In this document: one piece after another, positions 17,011-24,098 of the stretch
How positions within the stretch are numbered: the stretch's first letter is position 1
Layout of the letters: each line of letters opens with the position of its first letter
Source of the DNA: Plesiomonas sp051652165
GTDB taxonomy: Bacteria; Pseudomonadota; Gammaproteobacteria; Enterobacterales; CAMTGL01
NCBI RefSeq assembly: GCF_051652165.1
Contig: NZ_JBOFTR010000017.1
Span: 1 to 64,000 of the forward strand
Direction of reading: 5' to 3'
DNA length: 64,000 bases
Notes under the pieces: model-generated
What the model saw: only the letters and a program-made list of their open reading frames with translations
Told to the model about the DNA's origin: nothing
The model's database searches: none
Translations under genes and position numbers: made by a program

Positions 17011-18176
17011 AATTTCCTCAGTTTATCGATATCTACTGCAGCCTGATAGCCACCCCCTCTATCAGCGCAACGGATGCAACGCACGACCAAAGTAACCGTG
17101 CACTGATTGACCTGCTGGCCGGCTGGTTTGAGCATTTAGGCTTTACCGTTGAGATCCAGCCTGTGCCAAATACCCGCGATAAATATAACCTGCTGGCCAC
17201 ACTAGGCAGTGGCCCAGGCGGGTTACTGTTGGCTGGACATACAGACACAGTGCCATTTGACGAGGGGCGCTGGACCAAAGACCCATTCACCTTGACCGAA
17301 GAGAATGGCCGTTTTTACGGGTTAGGTACGGCGGATATGAAAGGCTTTTTTGCCTTTATTCTTGAAGCGGTTCGCCAGTTCGATCGCAACACGCTAACCA
17401 AGCCTTTGCGCGTACTGGCCACCGCAGATGAAGAGACATCAATGGCCGGCGCGCAACTGTTTGCCGCCACTGCCACGGTAAAACCGGATTACGCAGTGAT
17501 TGGCGAGCCGACATCACTACAGCCCATTCGCGCGCATAAAGGGCATCTGTCAAATGCCATCCGGATTTTGGGGCAGTCGGGCCACTCTAGCGATCCCGAT
17601 CGAGGGGTCAATGCCATTGAGTTGATGCACGAAGCCACCACACAGCTCATGCTACTGCGTAACCAGTTGCGTGAACGCTATCATCATGCCGGTTTTACTA
17701 TTCCCTACCCTACCTTAAACTTGGGCCATATTCATGGCGGGGATGCGGCGAACCGCATTTGCGGCTGTTGTGAACTGCATATGGATATTCGCCCACTGCC
17801 GGGGTTAACCCTGCGAGATCTCGATGAGATGCTGCACAGTGCCCTTGAGCCAGTACAACAACGCTGGCCGGGGCGGTTATCCATTCACACCCTGCATGAT
17901 CCGATCCCCGGTTATGAGTGCCCACCAGATGCTGAAATTGTCCAGGTGGTAGAAAAATTGCTGGGCGAGCCTTGTGCCACCGTCAACTACTGCACCGAAG
18001 CACCCTTTATTCAGTCAGTTTGCCCAACACTGGTACTTGGTCCGGGCTCAATTGAACAAGCCCATCAGCCAGATGAGTTCCTCTCTACTGAGTTTATTTT
18101 ACCAACAACATTGCTGCTAACACGTTTAATCACCGAATTTTGTTGTACAAACGCCCCTACTAACCCAATGCAATAA
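17007..18176 (+). CDS. argE: acetylornithine deacetylase ArgE
   Basis: Zinc metallopeptidase-fold enzyme (M20 family) that frees ornithine from N-acetylornithine; 389 aa. Metal ligands and catalytic residues sit in LLLAGHTDTVPFD, YGLGTADMKGFF, TADEETSMAGAQ and IGEPTSLQP, with the dimerisation-domain His in RILGQSGHSS. It starts at the only in-frame ATG, yet has no well-spaced Shine-Dalgarno; see the leader ORF. It is divergent from argCBGH, with ARG boxes directly upstream. ppc follows after 173 bp. Confidence 0.96.
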   Translation: MKFPQFIDIYCSLIATPSISATDATHDQSNRALIDLLAGWFEHLGFTVEIQPVPNTRDKYNLLATLGSGPGGLLLAGHTDTVPFDEGRWTKDPFTLTEENGRFYGLGTADMKGFFAFILEAVRQFDRNTLTKPLRVLATADEETSMAGAQLFAATATVKPDYAVIGEPTSLQPIRAHKGHLSNAIRILGQSGHSSDPDRGVNAIELMHEATTQLMLLRNQLRERYHHAGFTIPYPTLNLGHIHGGDAANRICGCCELHMDIRPLPGLTLRDLDEMLHSALEPVQQRWPGRLSIHTLHDPIPGYECPPDAEIVQVVEKLLGEPCATVNYCTEAPFIQSVCPTLVLGPGSIEQAHQPDEFLSTEFILPTTLLLTRLITEFCCTNAPTNPMQ

Positions 18177-18349
18177 GGGGGATAAAATTGCAGTCTGTGA
18201 TTAAATTTCACCTTGTTTTGATTTAACACAATCTTGTAAGGTTGAGCAGAACCATTGGCCATTTGACGAACAGTTAAGTTCATGGCTAGATAGCAGAAAC
18301 GCTACTTAGCGTAACGGATGTAGTAAATTTACTAAATGGATGGAGAGCC

Positions 18350-20980
18350 ATGAACGCACATTATGCCGCCATGCGCAGCAACGTAAATATGCTGGGCAAG
18401 TTGTTGGGGGAGACAATCCGCGATGCCGGAGGTGAGCCTCTGTTAGAGCGGGTTGAAACAATCCGCAAGCTATCTAAATCATCACGCGCGGGCAATGAGC
18501 ATGACCGCCAGATACTCCTTGATACACTGCAAAATCTGTCTAACCATGAGTTGTTGCCGGTTGCACGTGCGTTCAGTCAGTTCTTGAATCTGACCAATAT
18601 TGCAGAGCAATATCACACCATTTCACGTAACAGTGATGCCCATATTTTCCGGCCTGATACCTTTGAATCACTGTTCCAACAGTTAAAACATCAGGGGATC
18701 AGCGAAGAGAAGATCCGTGAAGCCGTTAGCCAGCTCTCTATTGAGCTGGTACTGACTGCACACCCTACTGAAATTACCCGTCGCACACTCATCCATAAGC
18801 ATGTACAGATTAATCGCTGCCTTGATGGCCTAGAACATGATGATCTTCCCGATGTTGAGCGGCGAAAAATCCACCAGCGCCTAATGCAACTGATTGCACA
18901 AGCATGGTACACCGATGAGATCCGTAAAGAGCGCCCGACTCCGCTTGATGAAGCTAAGTGGGGCTATGCGGTGGTTGAAAACAGCCTATGGCAAGGTGTT
19001 CCAGAGTTTTTGCGCGAGTTCGATAGCCGCCTGAAAGAGGCGTTGAATACCCGCTTGCCGATTGATGCGACGCCTATCCGCTTTAGCTCATGGATGGGCG
19101 GCGATCGCGATGGCAACCCATTTGTCACCGCCAGCATTACCCGCAAAGCGATGTTACTTAGCCGCTGGAAAGCGGCCGATCTGTTCTTGCGCGATATTAA
19201 TGAACTGATCTCTGAGTTATCGATGAGCGAATGCAGTGCAGATATTCTGACATTGGTCGGTGATGTCTCCGAGCCTTACCGCGTGCTGCTCAAACAACTG
19301 CGCAAGCAACTGCAAAATACACTTGAATACCTTGATGCACGCCTGAAGGGGCACAATGCCACACCTGTCGATATTATCGATAATAATCAGCAACTCTGGA
19401 CACCACTGCACCTGTGCTATGAATCACTCAAAGCCTGTGGTATGACCATTATTGCAGATGGATTGCTGCTCGATACACTGCGCCGCATCCGCTGCTTTGG
19501 TATTCATCTGGTGCAGCTTGATATCCGTCAAGAGAGTACCCGCCACGCTGATGCTGTCGCCGAAATTACCCGCTATCTGGGGCTTGGCGATTATGCGCAG
19601 TGGAGCGAGGCAGATAAACAGGCATTTTTAGTCAAAGAGCTGACCTCAAAGCGCCCATTATTGCCACTCAACTGGCAACCCAGCGAAGAGACCGCTGAGG
19701 TAATCGAAACCTGCCGCGCGATTGCCGAGCAACCGGCGGGTGCACTGGCTTCGTATGTGATCTCAATGGCGCGCCAACCTTCGGATGTACTGGCTGTGCA
19801 CTTGCTGCAAAAAGAGGCCGGTTGCCAGCAACATCTGCCGGTCGCCCCGCTGTTTGAAACGCTTGATGATCTGAACCGTGCCGATGATGTGATCCGTGAT
19901 CTGCTGAATATTGGCTGGTATCGCGGCTTTATTCAGGGCCGCCAAATGGTGATGATTGGCTACTCAGACTCGGCCAAAGATGCCGGTGTGATGGCAGCTG
20001 CATGGGCGCAGTACCGCGCACAAGAGGCGCTGATCAAAACCTGTGAAGAGGCCGGCATTGAACTGACACTGTTCCACGGTCGTGGTGGCACCATTGGTCG
20101 TGGCGGCGCTCCGGCACACGCGGCACTGCTGTCACAACCGCCGGGATCGCTCAAAGGTGGGCTACGGGTGACCGAACAGGGTGAGATGATCCGCTTTAAA
20201 CTCGGCCTACCGGAGATTGCGGTAAACAGTTTGTCACTCTACACCAGCGCCGTATTGCAGGCGAATCTGCTGCCGCCACCACAACCGCAACAAGGCTGGC
20301 GCGATACGATGGATGTGCTGTCTGATGCATCTTGTACCGTATACCGCAGTATTGTGCGTGAAAATCCGGACTTTGTGCCCTATTTTCGTGCGGCGACGCC
20401 AGAAGGTGAGCTGGCAAAATTGCCACTTGGTTCACGGCCATCAAAACGCCGTCCGAACGGTGGCGTAGAAAGTCTGCGGGCTATTCCGTGGATCTTTGCG
20501 TGGACACAAAACCGCCTAATGCTGCCAGCTTGGTTGGGTGCCGGTGATGCGCTGCAGAAGGTGATCGATCAAGGTAATCAGCCGATACTCGAAGAGATGT
20601 GCCATGACTGGCCGTTCTTCTCAACCCGCATCGGTATGCTGGAGATGGTGTTCAGTAAAACCGACCTGTGGCTGACCGAGTATTATGATCAACGCTTGGT
20701 CGATACTGCCCTATGGCCACTGGGCACACAACTGCGCAGCATGTTAAAGCATGATATCGGGGCAGTACTGGCGATTGCCAACGAAGGGCATGGCATGGCC
20801 GATCAGCCTTGGTTGCAAGAGTCGATCAGTTTACGTAACGTCTATACTGATCCACTCAATGTGCTGCAAGCTGAATTGCTGCACCGTTCACGCCAGTTGA
20901 CCGAGCCAGATCCTCAGGTAGAGCAAGCACTAATGGTCACCATTGCTGGCATTGCAGCAGGTATGCGCAATACTGGATGA
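18350..20980 (+). CDS. ppc: phosphoenolpyruvate carboxylase Ppc
   Basis: Anaplerotic enzyme making oxaloacetate from PEP and bicarbonate; 876 aa, close to the 883 of E. coli. Signature segments are VLTAHPTEITRRT (catalytic His), FSSWMGGDRDGNPFVT, MIGYSDSAKDAG and LFHGRGGTIGRGGAP, and it ends GIAAGMRNTG as PEPCs do. Activation by acetyl-CoA and inhibition by aspartate are known family properties. GGAGAGCC precedes the start. Position next to argE is as in E. coli. Downstream lies an odd repeat-bearing spacer. Confidence 0.97.
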   Translation: MNAHYAAMRSNVNMLGKLLGETIRDAGGEPLLERVETIRKLSKSSRAGNEHDRQILLDTLQNLSNHELLPVARAFSQFLNLTNIAEQYHTISRNSDAHIFRPDTFESLFQQLKHQGISEEKIREAVSQLSIELVLTAHPTEITRRTLIHKHVQINRCLDGLEHDDLPDVERRKIHQRLMQLIAQAWYTDEIRKERPTPLDEAKWGYAVVENSLWQGVPEFLREFDSRLKEALNTRLPIDATPIRFSSWMGGDRDGNPFVTASITRKAMLLSRWKAADLFLRDINELISELSMSECSADILTLVGDVSEPYRVLLKQLRKQLQNTLEYLDARLKGHNATPVDIIDNNQQLWTPLHLCYESLKACGMTIIADGLLLDTLRRIRCFGIHLVQLDIRQESTRHADAVAEITRYLGLGDYAQWSEADKQAFLVKELTSKRPLLPLNWQPSEETAEVIETCRAIAEQPAGALASYVISMARQPSDVLAVHLLQKEAGCQQHLPVAPLFETLDDLNRADDVIRDLLNIGWYRGFIQGRQMVMIGYSDSAKDAGVMAAAWAQYRAQEALIKTCEEAGIELTLFHGRGGTIGRGGAPAHAALLSQPPGSLKGGLRVTEQGEMIRFKLGLPEIAVNSLSLYTSAVLQANLLPPPQPQQGWRDTMDVLSDASCTVYRSIVRENPDFVPYFRAATPEGELAKLPLGSRPSKRRPNGGVESLRAIPWIFAWTQNRLMLPAWLGAGDALQKVIDQGNQPILEEMCHDWPFFSTRIGMLEMVFSKTDLWLTEYYDQRLVDTALWPLGTQLRSMLKHDIGAVLAIANEGHGMADQPWLQESISLRNVYTDPLNVLQAELLHRSRQLTEPDPQVEQALMVTIAGIAAGMRNTG

Positions 20981-21013
20981 TCAATTTTTAATATCTGTGC
21001 AATAAACCCTCTT

Positions 21014-21048
21014 ATAACCCGTACTGCGCTCACTGCGGTATGGGTTAT
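21014..21048 (+). terminator. ppc terminator-like hairpin merging into heptamer array
   Basis: Arms 21014-21028 (ATAACCCGTACTGCG) and 21034-21048 (TGCGGTATGGGTTAT) can pair over all 15 positions if three G-U wobbles are allowed, with a 5-nt loop. It lies 34 nt after the ppc stop. The usual U-run is missing: the 3' arm runs straight into tandem copies of TATGGGT. Confidence 0.55.
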
Positions 21049-21099
21049 GGGTTATGGGTTATGGGTTATGGGTTATGGGTTATGGGTTATGGGTTATGG
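21039..21099. repeat. tandem heptanucleotide array (TATGGGT) x 8.7
   Basis: Eight perfect copies of TATGGGT from 21039 to 21094 plus a partial copy TATGG. The array has no interruptions. It begins inside the 3' arm of the ppc hairpin, whose sequence TATGGGTTAT is already one and a half units. Such pure short repeats usually vary in copy number by slipped-strand mispairing. Confidence 0.95.
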
Positions 21100-21189
21100 A
21101 GTGTATTGTCTCGCCTTATTGTCATCACTGTTACTAGTAACCGCACGCATGTTGTATTGGTATTAATCTCATACCATGTGGAAAATGTC

Positions 21190-21224
21190 TGTTTTCTGTT
21201 TTCTGTTTTCTGTTTTCTGTTTTC
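21190..21224. repeat. tandem heptanucleotide array (TGTTTTC) x 5
   Basis: Five perfect copies of TGTTTTC from 21190 to 21224. It is a second array of the same 7-bp period but unrelated sequence, 90 bp from the first. Confidence 0.95.
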
Positions 21225-22046
21225 TTTAGCATTCCTTTTATAAAGACACTCTTTACAGCAACAGACTTTTTATATTGATGTGATAAATACCACGCGAAAA
21301 TATTTCATCTCTTAGGAAAGAAATAAAAAAATTATACTGCCACGCCTATTTTAAATAGGATAATTCAATATCATAATCTATATTTATATTTATATTCTTT
21401 ATTTTTTCGTACGCTTTCGTTTTTTATCATTGGAAATGGATAATCACTCATTGGCCACGCAGCATTACATCACACTTAATAATCCATCATACAATGAACA
21501 GATTTCATCATAGAAATTTGTAGATAAAAAAGTTATTTAAACCTCCTCTTTTCACACTGTTATTTTTTTATTTATTATATGCGTCAGCTCTCATTTCTTA
21601 ATTAAAATATCATACTATTTATCGTGAGATAACGTTTTAGCTCTGACGATACATCTCTTTTTCTATTACATAGTATGCGTGTTATTTTACTTCTCGCATC
21701 CACACAATACCTTGTGATACCTTGCCATCTCTGACGTATACTGTTTTTCCTCTTACACTAAAATCTGATAATAATTTGTCGACCCCCTCTCATTTTGCTA
21801 TTGAAAATATTGTTTATAGATAAATATAGAATAACCTGCATATCGAACAAAACACAGTGATACGAATGATGCATATGACACTAATTGCTAAGACGCAATA
21901 CAAAGTTATATGTCACTCTTATCAACACAATCAAGACACCTGTATTTTTTAATTTAATTTGCAAAGGGTGAACATAAAACACGGCTTGCTATTAATCCAT
22001 TATTTACGGGTGATGATTGCAATACTATTTATATGACTTTTAGAAC
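21225..22046. other. A+T-rich spacer upstream of the AphA-like gene
   Basis: About 820 bp, strongly A+T-rich, with stop codons dense in all frames. A perfect palindrome CCTATTT-T-AAATAGG lies at 21345-21359. No protein-coding gene or recognisable RNA family was found, though a small RNA cannot be excluded. It presumably holds the promoter region of the regulator gene at 22152. Confidence 0.5.
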
Positions 22047-22121
22047 AACGGGAGTGTTCCCGTTTCTTCCACGTCAGGGATAGGGTGGAAGCTATCATGG
22101 TGTAAGTTGCAAATTCGCAAC
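22047..22121 (+). promoter_or_regulatory. structured leader with three hairpins before the AphA-like gene
   Basis: Three consecutive stems: AACGGGA-GTGT-TCCCGTT (22047-22064, perfect 7 bp, tetraloop), CTTCCAC...GTGGAAG (22066-22091), and GTTGC-AAATTC-GCAAC (22106-22121). An alternative pairing GATAG (22079-22083) with CTATC (22092-22096) would compete with the middle stem. It ends 30 nt before the start codon. It could be a regulated 5' untranslated region. Confidence 0.45.
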
Positions 22122-22151
22122 AGGAAAGCAATAAAAGCAAATGAGGATATT

Positions 22152-22742
22152 ATGGCGCTCTCTCAGGTAATTCTAACATTATTAAGCCGTCAGGACGCGA
22201 GTGGTTATGACATTACCAAAGAATTTAGCCGAATGGTCGGCTTAGTCTGGACAGCCAGCCACCAACAGGTATACCGCGAACTGAGCCGCCTTGCTGATCA
22301 GGGTATGGTGATCAGCCAGTTAATTCCACAAGAGGGTAAACCCGATCGTAAAGTGTACAGCATTACTGATTCTGGCCGAACCTGTTTGCAAAACTGGCTC
22401 AGTACGCCCGTTGATGAACGCCCAGTACGTGATGAGCTACTTGTTCGCTTGCTGGCGTGTAGCCACTACAATATTGTGCCAGTTCGTCAGGCGTTAATTC
22501 AACAAACACAACAACATAACGAACAACTGCGTCAGTATCAAAAACTCTCCAGTGAACAGTTTGCTACACCAGAGACATTAAGTCTGGAAGATAAGCTGAC
22601 CTATCTGACATTGCGTCGTGGTATTTTGCAAGAGCAAGCGTGGCTAATCTGGGCAGAAGAGGCGCAAAATTTGCTGGCAGAGCTTGAGATGAACGCTAAT
22701 CGCGCGCGCGTGGAAAAAGAGCTAGAAGAGAGCTGCTGCTAG
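22152..22742 (+). CDS. PadR-family regulator of the AphA type
   Basis: Transcription regulator of 196 aa. The start at 22152 (MALSQVILTLLS) follows GAGGAT; a longer open frame from 22107 is not supported. The N-terminal winged helix contains GYDITKEFSRMVG, ASHQQVYRELSRL and QEGKPDRKVYSIT, strikingly like Vibrio AphA. The C-terminal half is an alpha-helical Vir_act_alpha_C dimerisation domain with LTLRRGILQEQAWLIWAEE. AphA controls virulence and quorum-sensing genes in Vibrio, but the targets here are unknown. It ends ELEESCC. A symmetrical hairpin follows, and metF is convergent. Confidence 0.85.
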   Translation: MALSQVILTLLSRQDASGYDITKEFSRMVGLVWTASHQQVYRELSRLADQGMVISQLIPQEGKPDRKVYSITDSGRTCLQNWLSTPVDERPVRDELLVRLLACSHYNIVPVRQALIQQTQQHNEQLRQYQKLSSEQFATPETLSLEDKLTYLTLRRGILQEQAWLIWAEEAQNLLAELEMNANRARVEKELEESCC

Positions 22743-22765
22743 TTGAGTATTGCTAAAACGCGATA

Positions 22766-22800
22766 ACAACGCTGACATATTTTCTGATTGTCAGCGTTGT
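22766..22800. terminator. 12-bp inverted repeat between aphA-like gene and metF
   Basis: ACAACGCTGACA / TGTCAGCGTTGT, perfect 12-bp arms with an 11-nt loop. It lies 24 bp after the plus-strand stop and 20 bp from the convergent metF stop. There is no strong U-run on either side; it is probably a bidirectional transcription block. Confidence 0.6.
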
Positions 22801-22819
22801 GCTCTATTTGTATATGAGG

Positions 22820-23716
22820 TTACTGCGTTAATGCCATTGGACGTACACCTAGAGTATGGCAAATGGCATAACTCAATTCAGCACGGTTAAGCGTGTAAAA
22901 ATGAAAATCTTTTACCCCTTCACGCGACAACACTTTCACCATATCCATCGCGATACTGGCTCCGACCAAATTTCGGGTTGCCGGATCATCCTCTAAACCG
23001 GCATACATGCGGTGCATCCATTGCGGTACCCGCACATTGGTCATGGTAGCAAATTTGGTTAACTGTTTGAAATTAGAGACCGGTAAGATACCGGGGATAA
23101 TTTCAACATCAATGCCAATGGCTGCGCAGCGATCACGAAAGCGCAGATAGCTCTCTACATCAAAAAAGAACTGGGTAATAGCACGGTTCGCACCCGCCTC
23201 TATTTTACGTTTCAGATGCAACAGATCTGCCTGCGCACTTTTCGCCTCAGGATGCACTTCTGGGTAGGCCGCCACTGAGATATCAAAATCAGCCACCTCT
23301 TTGAGCAACGCAACCAGATCATTGGCATACAGAGCTGGTTTTCCGTGTCCGGCTGGTAAGTCACCTCGTAAAGCAACAATTTGTCGTATACCGTTATTCC
23401 AGTAATCGCGCGCAATACTGCGCAGCTCTTGCTCGGTGGCATCCACACAGGTTAAATGTGGCGCAGCCGCCAAACCGGTCTGATCTTGAATCGCTTTGAT
23501 AATCGAGTGAGTACGATCGCGCTCACCAGAGTTTGCGCCATAGGTGACCGACACAAACTTCGGCTGTAGTGAGCGTAGACGCTGGATGGAGTGCCATAAG
23601 GTCGCCTCCATCTCTTCAGTACGCGGTGGGAAAAACTCAAACGAGACATTAATTTGGCCGTGCAATTCAGCCACACTTTGGTTAAGTGCATCAAGTTGAT
23701 TAGCATGGTAACTCAT
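22820..23716 (-). CDS. metF: 5,10-methylenetetrahydrofolate reductase MetF
   Basis: Flavin-dependent reductase producing 5-methyl-THF for methionine synthesis; 298 aa. The start is the Met at 23716 (MSYHANQLDALNQ), with AAGGAT upstream; an in-frame ATG at 23758 lacks support. Family motifs are VSFEFFPPRTEEME (catalytic Glu), FVSVTYGANSGERDRT, LRGDLPAGHG and ITQFFFDVESYLRF. It is an independent unit with its own MET boxes. metL-metB lie upstream on the same strand, separated by a terminator. Confidence 0.97.
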   Translation of the reverse strand: MSYHANQLDALNQSVAELHGQINVSFEFFPPRTEEMEATLWHSIQRLRSLQPKFVSVTYGANSGERDRTHSIIKAIQDQTGLAAAPHLTCVDATEQELRSIARDYWNNGIRQIVALRGDLPAGHGKPALYANDLVALLKEVADFDISVAAYPEVHPEAKSAQADLLHLKRKIEAGANRAITQFFFDVESYLRFRDRCAAIGIDVEIIPGILPVSNFKQLTKFATMTNVRVPQWMHRMYAGLEDDPATRNLVGASIAMDMVKVLSREGVKDFHFYTLNRAELSYAICHTLGVRPMALTQ

Positions 23717-23904
23717 GGCGGATCCTTCCGTTAATACAGGCCCGATGGAGCACAGCAACGCGCATTCGGTTTAGTGGCGCTTGTGCTGCGGTATCCAGCC
23801 TGTTCATCATTCCTTTGCTTGGGCGGTGTTGTATTACCGTCTAACTCCCTGCCCGAGCCGTTGTCAGTCTCAATCTATACAGCATCCTATACTGCATCCA
23901 CTTT

Positions 23905-23936
23905 TGACATCCATACGTTTAGACGTCTAGATGCAG
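23905..23936. promoter_or_regulatory. MET-box array in front of metF
   Basis: Four head-to-tail octamers in the MetJ register: TGACATCC, ATACGTTT, AGACGTCT (perfect consensus, 23921-23928) and AGATGCAG. MetJ with S-adenosylmethionine binds tandem copies of AGACGTCT. The metF start lies about 190 bp downstream. Confidence 0.85.
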
Positions 23937-24004
23937 ATAATGAATGTTAAGATGACGTAACTCGGGCTGACTGTCAATGATCATTTTTATCACTTTTTCG
24001 GCAT

Positions 24005-24038
24005 AAAAAAACCAGAACTGACGTTCTGGTTTTTTTTA
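24005..24038 (-). terminator. rho-independent terminator of metBL
   Basis: AAAAAACCAGAAC-TGAC-GTTCTGGTTTTTTTT, a 7-bp stem flanked by A- and T-runs, 60 bp beyond the metL stop. It separates metBL from metF and may act in both directions. Confidence 0.9.
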
Positions 24039-24098
24039 TTGAGACTAACCTGCCAAACAAGAGCGGCTAATTGCAACTCGCTATCAGCGATAACCCCA

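Noticed and set aside
21039..21224. Possible CRISPR array
   Set aside because: The repeats are 7-bp units in direct tandem without spacers, so this is simple sequence repeat, not CRISPR.
21040..21243. ORF of 67 codons starting in the TATGGGT array (MGYGLWV repeats)
   Set aside because: The protein is an artefact of reading two heptamer arrays; it has no ribosome-binding site and no non-repetitive conserved part.
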